DNA of 64,000 nucleotides from Pseudomonas furukawaii (lineage in GTDB: Bacteria; Pseudomonadota; Gammaproteobacteria; Pseudomonadales; Pseudomonadaceae), in the NCBI RefSeq assembly GCF_002355475.1, contig NZ_AP014862.1, forward strand, positions 496,001-560,000, written 5' to 3'. The position numbers were made by a program, and so were the translations under genes. Under the pieces are notes generated by a model. That model saw only the letters and a list, made by a program, of their open reading frames with translations. It had not been told where the DNA came from and did not search any database. Numbering within the stretch: the stretch's first letter is position 1; each line of letters opens with the position of its first letter. This document shows positions 1 to 8,506 of this stretch, one piece after another.

Positions 1-120
1 ACATGGGGCGGTTCTCCCTGGCGGAACAGGGTGCAGGGTAGATGCATCCATCCCCGGCGTCACTCGACGGCGGGGGGCAAACCGGTTATCAAACGCGGGA
101 ACCCGATTGCGGACCCGCCC

Positions 121-1041
121 ATGAAAACCACCCTGGACGAACTGCTGGCCTTCACCACAGTGGTCGATACCGGCTCCATCACCGCCGCCGCCGACCAGCT
201 GGCGCAGACCGCGTCGGGCGTCAGCCGCGCCCTCAGCCGGCTGGAAGACAAGCTCGACGTCACCCTGCTGCGTCGCACCACCCGGCGCCTGGAACTGACC
301 GAGGAGGGCGAGGCCTTTCTCGTCCAGGCCCGGCGCATCCTCGCCCAGGTGGAGGAAGCGGAAGAGCAGATGGCCCTGCGCCGGCAGAAGCCCGCCGGGC
401 GCCTGCGGGTCAACTCCGCCTCGCCCTTCATCCTGCATGTGCTGGTGCCCCTGGTGGCCGGCTTCCGCGAGCGCTACCCGGAGATCGAGCTGGAACTGCA
501 CAGCAGCGAACAGATCATCGACCTCATCGAGCACCGTACCGACCTGGCCATCCGCATCGGCACCCTGCGCGACTCCAGCCTGCACGCCCGCTCCCTGGGC
601 TGCAGCCACCTCCGCGTGCTGGCCAGTCCCGCCTACCTGGACGCCCACGGCGTGCCGGACAGCGTGGAGGACCTGGCCCGGCACAGCCTGCTGGGCTTCA
701 CCCAGCCGGACAGCCTCAACGCCTGGCCCCTGCGCCATGCCCAGGGCGACAGCCTGGCGATCGAGCCGAGCCTGCGCGCCTCCAGCGGCGAAACCCTGCG
801 CCAACTGGCCCTGGCCGGGGCCGGCATCACCTGCCTCTCGGACTTCATGACCCAGGCCGACCGGGCCAACGGCAGCCTGGTGCAGTTGCTGGCGGAGCAC
901 ACCGTCGAGGTGCGCCAGCCCATCCACGCCGTCTACTACCGCAACACCGCCCTGGCATCCCGCATCGCCTGTTTCCTCGACCACCTGACCGAATGCCTGG
1001 CGCGCGAGGACTGGGTGCGGCGCTCGGCTGGGTGTCCATGA
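121..1041 (+). CDS. LysR-family transcriptional regulator
   Basis: A 306-aa LysR-type regulator. The N-terminal winged HTH spans about residues 5-64 (LDELLAFTTVVDTGSITAAA and the following recognition helix), and an effector-binding domain fills about 90-295. An in-frame upstream extension exists, but the ATG at 121 starts directly before the conserved HTH at the usual family length, so it is preferred. It lies 145 bp upstream of the PuuB-like oxidase on the same strand. LysR genes often regulate a divergent neighbour, which here would be left of the window. The effector is unknown. The first 120 bp hold no supported gene. Confidence 0.88.
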   Translation: MKTTLDELLAFTTVVDTGSITAAADQLAQTASGVSRALSRLEDKLDVTLLRRTTRRLELTEEGEAFLVQARRILAQVEEAEEQMALRRQKPAGRLRVNSASPFILHVLVPLVAGFRERYPEIELELHSSEQIIDLIEHRTDLAIRIGTLRDSSLHARSLGCSHLRVLASPAYLDAHGVPDSVEDLARHSLLGFTQPDSLNAWPLRHAQGDSLAIEPSLRASSGETLRQLALAGAGITCLSDFMTQADRANGSLVQLLAEHTVEVRQPIHAVYYRNTALASRIACFLDHLTECLAREDWVRRSAGCP

Positions 1042-1127
1042 TTCTGCTCACTTCAGGGGCTGGATGGCCCGTTAATTAAGGTTTTCTGACTCTCTCGTTG
1101 TTTATTTCGAACAAGGCGCTTGGCTTT

Positions 1128-1177
1128 GTGAATTTTTATGTGTAGATTTTCATGAAAATCACGCACATAAAATTCAC
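1128..1177. promoter_or_regulatory. 50-bp near-perfect palindrome (operator) before the PuuB-like gene
   Basis: A perfect 16-bp core palindrome, GATTTTCATGAAAATC at 1145-1160, sits inside a longer dyad. The outer arms (GTGAATTTTTATGTG on the left, CACATAAAATTCAC on the right) pair with one extra base on the left. It ends 9 bp before the start codon at 1187. The AT-rich dyad is unlike the surrounding GC-rich DNA. I infer an operator, most simply for the cupin-HTH regulator at 2530-3087, PuuR being the analogous local repressor in E. coli. Confidence 0.75.
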
Positions 1178-1186
1178 GAGGCTCCC

Positions 1187-2476
1187 ATGTTCAAGCAGTC
1201 CGCCCAGCATGTCGGCACCTACTACGCCCGCACCTACCCCGGCAGCATTCCCCTGCGCCCGATCCAGACCGGCGGCGAGGAGGCCGATGTCCTGATCATC
1301 GGTGCCGGCTTCAGCGGCCTGCACACCGGACTGCGCCTGGCCGAGGCGGGCAAGCGGGTGATCCTGCTGGAAGCCAGCCGCGTGGCCTGGGCCGCCTCCG
1401 GGCGCAATGGCGGGCAGGCCCTGCTGGGCTGGTCCTGCGACATGCCGCCGCTGGAAAAGGCCCTTGGCCTGGAGCGCACGCGCCGGCTCTGGGACAGCAT
1501 GCGCTGGGCCGCCGACGAGATGCGCGAACTGCCGGGGCGCCATGGCTTCGACGTGGACTACCGCGTGGGCAGCCTCTGGACCGCGGTCATGCCGCGCCGG
1601 GTGAAGCTGCTGGAAGAAGCCCAGCACGACGCCATCCACAAATGGGGCTACGACCGCATGCGCCTGATCGGCCGCGAGGAGCTGCCGGAATGGATCGACA
1701 GCCCGCGCTACCAGGCCGCGCTCTACGACCCCGAAGCCGCCCACCTCAACCCGCTGAAACTGGCCCAGGGGCTGGCCGCCGCCATCGAGGCCCGGGGTGG
1801 CCGCCTCTACGAGCAGAGCCAGGTGCTGGAATACCGCCAGACGCCCTCGGGCTTCGTCGCCCGCACCGCCCGGGGCGAAGTGCGCGGGCAGGTGCTGGTG
1901 CTGGCCTGCAACGCCTATGTGGACGGGCTCGACCGCCAGCTCTCCAGCCGCCTGCTGCCGGTGGGCTCCTACCAGGTGGCCACCGCGCCCCTGGCGCCGG
2001 AACTGGCCCGCTCGCTGCTGCCGAAGAACAGCTGCGTGATCGACAACCAGTTCGTCCCCGACTACTTCCGCCTGACCCCGGACCACCGCCTGCTGTTCGG
2101 CGGCGGCTGCACCTACCTGGGCGGCCTGCCGAAGGACGTGCCGGCCGCCACCCGGCCTTACCTTGAGCGCGTCTTCCCGCAGCTCAAGGGCGTGGAGATC
2201 GAGTTCGGCTGGGGCGGCCACATCGACGTCAGCATGAAGCGCACCCCGGACATCGGCCGCGAGGGCGACCGCTACTGGCTGCAGGGCTTCTCCGGCCACG
2301 GCGTGCTGCCGACCCTGGCCGGCGCCCGGGCGGTGGCCGACGCCATCCTCGGCGACAGCGAACTGCTGGACCTCTACCAGGCCATCGGCAACCCGCGCTT
2401 CCCGGGGGGCTCGTTGCTGGCCGCACCCCTGGAGGCGGCGGGCAAGGCCTACTACCGCCTGCGGGACGTGATCTGA
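1187..2476 (+). CDS. FAD-dependent oxidoreductase, gamma-glutamylputrescine oxidase-like (PuuB/OrdL)
   Basis: A 429-aa flavoprotein of the DAO family. The dinucleotide-binding motif VLIIGAGFSGL is at about residues 33-43, followed by the ASGRNGGQ segment typical of PuuB-type amine oxidases and a C-terminal FSGHG substrate/FAD segment. Family members oxidise gamma-glutamylated amines to aldehydes. Its neighbours, a cupin-HTH regulator and a glutamine-synthetase-like ligase, are the expected Puu-pathway partners, so a role in gamma-glutamyl polyamine or related amine degradation is likely. GAGG lies 8 bp before the ATG. The exact amine cannot be read from sequence. Confidence 0.85.
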   Translation: MFKQSAQHVGTYYARTYPGSIPLRPIQTGGEEADVLIIGAGFSGLHTGLRLAEAGKRVILLEASRVAWAASGRNGGQALLGWSCDMPPLEKALGLERTRRLWDSMRWAADEMRELPGRHGFDVDYRVGSLWTAVMPRRVKLLEEAQHDAIHKWGYDRMRLIGREELPEWIDSPRYQAALYDPEAAHLNPLKLAQGLAAAIEARGGRLYEQSQVLEYRQTPSGFVARTARGEVRGQVLVLACNAYVDGLDRQLSSRLLPVGSYQVATAPLAPELARSLLPKNSCVIDNQFVPDYFRLTPDHRLLFGGGCTYLGGLPKDVPAATRPYLERVFPQLKGVEIEFGWGGHIDVSMKRTPDIGREGDRYWLQGFSGHGVLPTLAGARAVADAILGDSELLDLYQAIGNPRFPGGSLLAAPLEAAGKAYYRLRDVI

Positions 2477-2529
2477 ACGCCCGCCCCGGACTGGCCGATG
2501 GCCCCGGGACCTTGATTCAAGGAGCTTCC

Positions 2530-3087
2530 ATGGACAAGCAAGATGAGATCGAAGGCCTCGCGATCCTGATCCGCGACCTGCGCAAGCACAAGAACGTGAC
2601 CCTGGGCGACCTGGCCACCCGCATCGACCGCTCGGTGGGCTTCCTCTCCCAGGTGGAGCGGGGGCTGTCGCGCCCCACGGTGGCCGACCTCACCGCCATC
2701 AGCGAGGCGCTGGGGGTGCCCACCACCTATTTCTACAACCCCGGCAAGCCGCGCCAGACGCCCTGGGTGACCCGCCCCGGCGAGCGCCGCACCCTCTACT
2801 ACGCCGGCGGCATCACCGACGTGCTGGCCTCGCCCACCATGTCCGGCGGCTTCTCCATGCTGGAGAGCCACCTGGAGCCCGGCGCCACCAGCGGCGAGGG
2901 GCATCTGGACGACAGTTCCGAGCAGGGCGGCTTCGTGCTCGAAGGCGAGCTGACGATCTGGTACGGCGACGCCGACCCGCCCGTCACCCTGCGGGCCAAC
3001 GACAGCTTCCAGCTGCCGCCCCACGCCCAGTTCCGCTACGCCAACCTTTCCGACCAGCCCACGCGAGTCCTCTGGGTCTTCAACTGA
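2530..3087 (+). CDS. XRE-family HTH regulator with C-terminal cupin domain (PuuR-like)
   Basis: A 185-aa protein. The N-terminal HTH_XRE covers about residues 10-65 (LGDLATRIDRSVGFLSQVER), and a cupin_2 sensor domain fills about 110-183. This is the PuuR architecture. The reading frame is open to an earlier ATG at 2512, but an AAGGAG ribosome-binding site lies 6 bp before the ATG at 2530. It sits between the PuuB-like and PuuA-like genes with short gaps (53 and 28 bp), consistent with an operon and autoregulation. The palindrome at 1128-1177 is its most likely operator. Confidence 0.87.
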   Translation: MDKQDEIEGLAILIRDLRKHKNVTLGDLATRIDRSVGFLSQVERGLSRPTVADLTAISEALGVPTTYFYNPGKPRQTPWVTRPGERRTLYYAGGITDVLASPTMSGGFSMLESHLEPGATSGEGHLDDSSEQGGFVLEGELTIWYGDADPPVTLRANDSFQLPPHAQFRYANLSDQPTRVLWVFN

Positions 3088-3115
3088 GCACCCCGAGCGC
3101 CTCAGGACAGCAGTG

Positions 3116-4468
3116 ATGACAACAACGACGCGATACCCCGATCTGCTCAGCGAAGTCCGCGCCTTCCGCGCCCAGTACCCGGAAGTCCGCTATGTGGACC
3201 TCATCTGCCTGGATATCCCCGGGCACTTCTACGGCAAGCGCTACCCCATCGACATGCTGGAGAAGGTGGCCGCCGGCAGCCCCTTGAAGCTGCCGCAGAA
3301 CTGCGTGCTGCTGGGCACCCAGGGCGGCCTCTACCCCATCGGCGACTACTGCTTCGCCGACGGCGACCCGGACGCGCCGCGCCGCCTGGTGCCGGGCACC
3401 CTGAAACCGGTGCGCTGGGAGAAGGAGCCCCTGGGGCAGATGCTGATCACCTCCGACGGCACCGAGGCGCCCATCGAGTTCGAGCCCCGCGAGGTGCTGG
3501 CCCGCGTGCTGCAGCGCCTGGAGCGGCGCGGCATCCGCCCGGTGGTGGCCTTCGAGCTGGAGTTCTACCTCTTCGACCGCAAGCTCGACGCGGGCCTGCC
3601 GCGCTTCCCCCGCGACCCGCTGTGCGAGGACGAGGACGACCAGCCGAACATGCACATCGAGCGCCTCTCGCGCTTCTCCAGCGTGCTCCACGAGATGGTC
3701 GACGCGGCCAACGAACAGGGCGTCGCCGCCAACGTCATCACCGCCGAACTCGGCCCCGGCCAGTTCGAGATCAACTTCGGCCACTGCGACGACGGCCTCC
3801 AGGCCGCAGACTGGGCCGCCCTGTTCTGCCGCAGCACCCGGGGCGTCGCCCTCAAGCACGGCCTGCGTGCCAGCTTCATGAGCAAGCCCTACCTGGAGGC
3901 GCCCGGCAGCGGCATGCATGTCCACGTCAGCCTCTACGACCAGGACGGCAACAACCTGCTGGCCGCCGAAGAGCAGCGCCCGCTGCGCCATGCCGTGGCC
4001 GGCTGCCTCGAACTGCTGCCCCACTGCATGCCCATCTTCGCCGCCAACCACAACGCCTTCCGCCGCTACGGCGCCATGGTCAATGCCGCCAGCCGCGCCA
4101 GCTGGGGCTTCGAGGATCGCGACGCCTGCATCCGCATCCCCGAGTCCGACGGCCGCAACCTGCGCATCGAACACCGCCTGGCGGGCGCCGACGCCAACCC
4201 CTACCTGGTGCTGGCGGCCATCCTCACCGGCATGGAACACGGCCTCGACGCCGCCCGCGAGCCCATCGCCCCGCTCAACGACGACCGCACCAGTGGCATC
4301 GACTTCCCCAAGGACATGCTCACCGCCGTCGCCGCCATGGGCAGCCACCCGGTGGTCAACCAGGGCCTGGGCAGCGAGTTCGTCATGGTCTATTGCGAGA
4401 ACAAGCGCCAGGAGTACCTGGACTTCATGAACGAAGTCAGCGCGCGGGAGTACCGCTGGTACCTGTGA
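3116..4468 (+). CDS. Glutamine synthetase family protein, gamma-glutamylpolyamine synthetase-like (PuuA)
   Basis: A 450-aa ATP-dependent ligase with a beta-grasp N-terminus and a catalytic barrel. The metal-binding segment VVAFELEFYLF is at about residues 143-153, the GSGMHVHVSL segment at about 262-271, and RIEHRLAGADANPYL at about 344-358. Its place beside a PuuB-like oxidase and a PuuR-like regulator favours gamma-glutamylation of putrescine or another amine over nitrogen-assimilating GlnA. A GTG directly precedes the ATG at 3116 and could also start translation. The tandem-repeat array begins 21 bp past its stop. Confidence 0.85.
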   Translation: MTTTTRYPDLLSEVRAFRAQYPEVRYVDLICLDIPGHFYGKRYPIDMLEKVAAGSPLKLPQNCVLLGTQGGLYPIGDYCFADGDPDAPRRLVPGTLKPVRWEKEPLGQMLITSDGTEAPIEFEPREVLARVLQRLERRGIRPVVAFELEFYLFDRKLDAGLPRFPRDPLCEDEDDQPNMHIERLSRFSSVLHEMVDAANEQGVAANVITAELGPGQFEINFGHCDDGLQAADWAALFCRSTRGVALKHGLRASFMSKPYLEAPGSGMHVHVSLYDQDGNNLLAAEEQRPLRHAVAGCLELLPHCMPIFAANHNAFRRYGAMVNAASRASWGFEDRDACIRIPESDGRNLRIEHRLAGADANPYLVLAAILTGMEHGLDAAREPIAPLNDDRTSGIDFPKDMLTAVAAMGSHPVVNQGLGSEFVMVYCENKRQEYLDFMNEVSAREYRWYL

Positions 4469-4489
4469 GGCTACCGCCCCGGGTTCCCT

Positions 4490-5359
4490 GCCTTCGCGCG
4501 GGGTTCATGGTGCGCAGGGCGCACCCCACGAGGGGCGATGCCAGGTAGGGTGCGCTGCGCGCACCGGGCCCTCGCGCGGGATTCGTGGTGCGCAGGGCGC
4601 ACCCTACGAGGGACGATGCCAGGTAGGGTGCGCTGCGCGCACCGGGCCTTCGCGCGGGATTCGTGGTGCGCAGGGCGCACCCTACGAGGGGCGATGCCAG
4701 GTCGGGTGCGCTGCGCGCACCGGGCGCTCGCGCGGGGTTCATGGTGCGCAGGGCGCACCCCACGAGGGGCGATGCCAGGTAGGGTGCGCTGCGCGCACCG
4801 GGCCTTCGCGCGGGGTTCATGGTGCGCAGGGCGCACCCCACGAGGGGCGACGCCAGGTAGGGTGCGCTGCGCGCACCGGGCCCTCGCGCGGGGTTCGTGG
4901 TGCGCAGGGCGCACCCCACGAGGGGCGATGCCAGGTAGGGTGCGCTGCGCGCACCGGGCGCTCGCGCGGGATTCGTGGTGCGCAGGGCGCACCCTACGAG
5001 GGACGATGCCAGGTAGGGTGCGCTGCGCGCACCGGGCGCTCGCGCGGGGTTCGTGGTGCGCAGGGCGCACCCCACGAGGGGCGATGCCAGGTAGGGTGCG
5101 CTGCGCGCACCGGGCCTTCGCGCGGGGTTCATGGTGCGCAGGGCGCACCCTACGAGGGACGATGCCAGGTAGGGTGCGCTGCGCGCACCGGGCGCTCGCG
5201 CGGGGTTCATGGTGCGCAGGGCGCACCCTACGAGGGACGACGCCAGGTAGGGTGCGCTGCGCGCACCGGGCGCTCGCGCGGGGTTCGTGGTGCGCAGGGC
5301 GCACCCTACGAGGGACGATGCCAGGTAGGGTGCGCTGCGCGCACCGGGCGCTCGCGCGG
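4490..5359. repeat. 78-bp tandem repeat array of facing GTAGG palindromes (about 11 units)
   Basis: About 11 copies of a 78-bp unit; the GATGCCAGG landmark recurs at 4537, 4615, 4693 and every 78 bp after. Each unit contains two palindromes facing each other: GTAGGGTGCGC-TGC-GCGCACC on the plus strand, and its relative with a different loop on the minus strand. Copies differ by only a few substitutions (CCCTAC/CCCCAC, GGGATTC/GGGGTTC). The array fills the space between convergent genes. Because 78 is a multiple of 3, long open frames run through it on both strands, but these are repeat artefacts. Confidence 0.95.
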
Positions 5360-5366
5360 CGCACCT

Positions 5367-6290
5367 TCAAGACGGGCTCGCCGCCTCGAAGGCCGCCGAC
5401 AGGTCCTCGGCGAAGGCCGCTTCCACTTCCCCCGGCTGCCGGGCGCGGTGCCGGGTGAGGTGGAACTGCACCCGGTAGCCGGTGGCGTCCGGCAGCAAGG
5501 CGCGTAGCTTGCCCGCCGCCACCCAGGGCGCGGCGATGTGTTCCGGCAGGTAGCCGATGTGCGCCCCCGAAAGGACGAACGCCAGGCTGCATTCCACCTG
5601 CTCGGTGCGGGCGCTGCTGGGGCCGGTGGGGAAGGGCTGCCGGGCCTCCTCGAAGCGATAGGGGTGCTGCACCAGGTCGCCGCTGGCAAGGTCGTCGAGG
5701 CCGATCTCCGCACGCTCGAACAGCGGATGCCCCGCTCCGCAGAACAGGCGTTGCTGCTCGCTGAACAGCGGCCGGTAGTCCAGCGCCGCCTGGGTGCCGG
5801 AGAAGTAGCCGATGGCCAGGTGCAGCTGGTCCTGCAAGAGGCGCCGCTCCAACTCCGCCGGCATGGCGCTGATCAGCTCGAAATGCACCGCCTGGTTGCG
5901 CCGGCGGAAGCGCCCGATGGCCTGGCCCAGGCGCTCCAGCACCTGGTCGTCCAGGGCTTCCGACAGGCCGATTCGCAGCTCCCCCAGCAGCAGGTCGGCC
6001 ATGCCCCGGGCCTCGCCCTTGAAGGTCTCGATGGCGCCGAACAGCTTGCGGGTGGCCGCCAGCACCTGCTCGCCCTTGGGCGTCAGGCGGAAGCCCGCCT
6101 TGCCCCGCTCGCAGAGGCGGAAGCCCAGGCGGGTCTCCAGCTTGGCCATCTGCGTGCTGATGGTGGACTGGCCGATGCCCAGCTCGCCCTGGGCGGCGCT
6201 GAAGCCGCCGCTTTCCACCACGGTGACGAACAGGCGCAACAGGTGCAGGTCGAGGTCCTGGAGCTGGGTCAGCATGGTGGCACCAAACAT
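5367..6290 (-). CDS. LysR-family transcriptional regulator
   Basis: A 307-aa LysR-type regulator. The HTH is at about residues 14-73, including FSAAQGELGIGQSTISTQMA, followed by the usual effector domain (PBP2-like) at about 98-295. It is divergent from the polyamine-type binding-protein gene at 6388, with 97 bp between the starts, so it probably controls the binding-protein/agmatinase unit. The start is uncertain: neither the ATG at 6290 nor the one at 6275 has a clear ribosome-binding site, and the latter gives 302 aa. Its stop lies 7 bp from the 78-bp repeat array. Confidence 0.85.
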   Translation of the reverse strand: MFGATMLTQLQDLDLHLLRLFVTVVESGGFSAAQGELGIGQSTISTQMAKLETRLGFRLCERGKAGFRLTPKGEQVLAATRKLFGAIETFKGEARGMADLLLGELRIGLSEALDDQVLERLGQAIGRFRRRNQAVHFELISAMPAELERRLLQDQLHLAIGYFSGTQAALDYRPLFSEQQRLFCGAGHPLFERAEIGLDDLASGDLVQHPYRFEEARQPFPTGPSSARTEQVECSLAFVLSGAHIGYLPEHIAAPWVAAGKLRALLPDATGYRVQFHLTRHRARQPGEVEAAFAEDLSAAFEAASPS

Positions 6291-6387
6291 TGATGGGAGT
6301 AGATGCCAAAGTAGAACACTTCATATTTATCGGAAGCAAAGGCCGGCGCAGCATGGCCCCATTCGCCACCCCTTCCAGGAGCCCGTC

Positions 6388-7470
6388 ATGCGAATTCCCC
6401 TGTTGCTCGCCGCCCTTCTCGCCGCTGCGCTGCCGGTCCAGGCCGAGGAAAAGGCGCTGAACCTCTACAGCTGGTCCGCCTACATTCCCGAGCAGGCCCT
6501 GGAAGGCTTCCGGAAGGAAACCGGCATCCTCGTCAAATACGACATCTTCGACAGCAGCGAGGCCCTCGACGCCAAGCTGCTCACCGGCGGCAGCGGCTAC
6601 GACGTCGTCACCCCGGCCAGCAGCGGGCTGGCCCGCGCCATCCAGGCGGGCGCCGTGCAGCCGGTGCAGCGCGAGCGGCTGCGGCACTTCGCCAACCTCG
6701 ACCCCGAGCTGCTGGCCAAGCTGGCCACGGTGGACCCGGACAACCGCTACGGCGTGCCCTACACCTGGGGCACCGTGGGCCTGGGCATGAACAGGGAGGC
6801 GGTGACCCGGCGCATTCCCGATGCCCCCCTGAACAGCCTCGATCTCCTGTTCAAGCCCGAGTACGCCAGCCGCCTCAAGGATTGCGGTATCGCCGTGATC
6901 GACTCTCCCCAGGAGGTCATCAGCGTCGCCCTGCACTACCTCGGCAAGGACCCCTACAGCACCGACAAGGCCGACCTCGAGGCCGTCCAGGCCCTGCTCG
7001 GCCGGTTGCAGCCCAATATCCGCTACGTGGGGGCCGGCAGGCACATCAACGACCTGGCCAAGGGCGAGGTCTGCCTGGCGCTGACCTACAACGGCGATGC
7101 CGCCATCGCCGCCGACCAGGCACGCCAGGCGAAGATGCCCTTCGAGGTGATCTACCGCATTCCCCGCGAAGGCACCCTGATCTGGTTCGACACCCTGGTG
7201 ATCCCGGCGGATGCGCCGCACCCCGAGGCCGCCCACGCCTTCATCGACTACATGCTGCGGCCCGAGTCCATCGCCGAGCTGACCAACACCCAGTTCTTCG
7301 CCAACGCCAACCAGGCCGCCACGCCGCTGCTGGACCCGGGCGTCGCCAACGACCCGGACATCTACCCCAGTGCCGAGGTGCGCGGGCGCCTGTTCGGCGA
7401 GCAGATCCTCAGCCTCAGGGAGCAACGGACCCGCACCCGACTCTGGACCCGCTTCCGCACGCAGTACTGA
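6388..7470 (+). CDS. Periplasmic polyamine-type ABC substrate-binding protein (PotF/SpuD-like)
   Basis: A 360-aa secreted binding protein. Residues 1-20 form a Sec signal peptide (MRIPLLLAALLAAALPVQA then cleavage). The mature start LNLYSWSAYIPEQALEGF and the YTWGTVGLGMN and TYNGDAA segments are typical of the PotD/PotF family. CCAGGAG precedes the ATG. No permease or ATPase gene adjoins it, so it must use a transporter encoded elsewhere, possibly the importer at 22.5-25.3 kb. The agmatinase downstream on the same strand suggests agmatine or another guanidino-amine or polyamine as ligand. Confidence 0.88.
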   Translation: MRIPLLLAALLAAALPVQAEEKALNLYSWSAYIPEQALEGFRKETGILVKYDIFDSSEALDAKLLTGGSGYDVVTPASSGLARAIQAGAVQPVQRERLRHFANLDPELLAKLATVDPDNRYGVPYTWGTVGLGMNREAVTRRIPDAPLNSLDLLFKPEYASRLKDCGIAVIDSPQEVISVALHYLGKDPYSTDKADLEAVQALLGRLQPNIRYVGAGRHINDLAKGEVCLALTYNGDAAIAADQARQAKMPFEVIYRIPREGTLIWFDTLVIPADAPHPEAAHAFIDYMLRPESIAELTNTQFFANANQAATPLLDPGVANDPDIYPSAEVRGRLFGEQILSLREQRTRTRLWTRFRTQY

Positions 7471-7532
7471 CCTCAACCACCCTCACCCCCAGCCCCTCTC
7501 CCGGAGGGCGAGGGGAGCCATTGGAGCCCGAG

Positions 7533-8495
7533 ATGGACCACGCTTTCGACAATGACCAGGCCATGACCCGCGACAGCCTCTACGGCACGGCGGCCGAATC
7601 CACCTACGGCGGCATCACCAGCTTCATGCGCCGCCGCTACAGCCGCGACCTCGCCGGCGTCGACCTGGTGGTGAGCGGGGTGCCCTTCGACACCGCCACC
7701 ACCAACCGCCCCGGCAGCCGCTTCGGGCCGCGCGCCATCCGCGCCGCCTCGGTGCAGATGGCCTGGGCCCGCCACTACCCCTGGGAGTTCGATCCCTTCG
7801 ACCACCTGGCGGTGATCGACTACGGCGACTGCGCCTTCGACCACGGCACGCCGCAGCACACCCCGGAACTCATCCAGGCCCACGCCGCGCGCATCCTCGA
7901 ATCCGGCGCCGCCATGCTCACCCTGGGGGGCGACCACTTCATCAGCTACCCGCTGCTCAAGGCCCATGCGGACAGGCATGGGCCGCTGTCGCTGATCCAC
8001 TTCGACGCCCACAGCGACACCTGGCCGGATGAAGAGGTGAAGCGCATCGACCACGGCACCATGTTCTACCACGCCGCCCGCGAGGGACTGGTGGACCCGG
8101 CGCGCTCGGTGCAGGTCGGCCTGCGCACCACCAATGACGACGTGATGGGCTTCCAGGTGCTGGACGCCCGCGAGGTGCACCGCCACAGCCCGGAACGGAT
8201 CGCCGAACGCATCCGCGCACGGGTGGGCGACCACCCGGTGTACCTGACCTTCGACATCGACTGCCTCGACCCGGCCTTCGCCCCCGGCACCGGCACGCCG
8301 GTGTGCGGCGGACTCTCCAGCCACCAGGCGCTGGAAATCCTCCGGGGCCTGCGCGGCATCAACCTGGTGGGCATGGACGTGGTGGAAGTGGCGCCGCCCT
8401 ACGACAACGCCGAAGTCACCGCCCTGGCCGGCGCGACCCTGGCGATGGAGATGGTTTGCCTCTATGCCGCGCGGCACAAGCTGGGCGCGCGCTAG
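7533..8495 (+). CDS. speB: Agmatinase / guanidino-acid ureohydrolase
   Basis: A 320-aa ureohydrolase of the arginase family. The binuclear manganese-binding motifs are intact: GGDHF near residue 130, FDAHSD near 155 and FDIDCLDPAFAPGTGTP near 240. It closely resembles E. coli SpeB along its length, for example in the VVDYGD/VIDYGD and HGTMFY segments. SpeB releases urea from agmatine to give putrescine. Pseudomonas paralogues act on guanidinobutyrate or guanidinopropionate, so the exact substrate is inferred. The 62-bp gap before it carries a CCCTCTCCCggaGGGCGAGGG-type hairpin common between Pseudomonas genes. The 98-bp repeat array follows the stop. Confidence 0.88.
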   Translation: MDHAFDNDQAMTRDSLYGTAAESTYGGITSFMRRRYSRDLAGVDLVVSGVPFDTATTNRPGSRFGPRAIRAASVQMAWARHYPWEFDPFDHLAVIDYGDCAFDHGTPQHTPELIQAHAARILESGAAMLTLGGDHFISYPLLKAHADRHGPLSLIHFDAHSDTWPDEEVKRIDHGTMFYHAAREGLVDPARSVQVGLRTTNDDVMGFQVLDAREVHRHSPERIAERIRARVGDHPVYLTFDIDCLDPAFAPGTGTPVCGGLSSHQALEILRGLRGINLVGMDVVEVAPPYDNAEVTALAGATLAMEMVCLYAARHKLGAR

Positions 8496-8506
8496 GGCAG
8501 GGTCGC

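Noticed and set aside
4437-5458. Long open frames (250-300 codons) on both strands through the 78-bp array, reading as RCAHRALARGSWCAGRT-type repeats
   Set aside because: The unit length is a multiple of 3, so any stop-free frame stays open. No ribosome-binding site, no family resemblance, and the same property on both strands.
7471-7532. A start for agmatinase upstream in the open frame
   Set aside because: The upstream residues derive from a CCCTCTCCC-type intergenic repeat; the family N-terminus begins near 7533.
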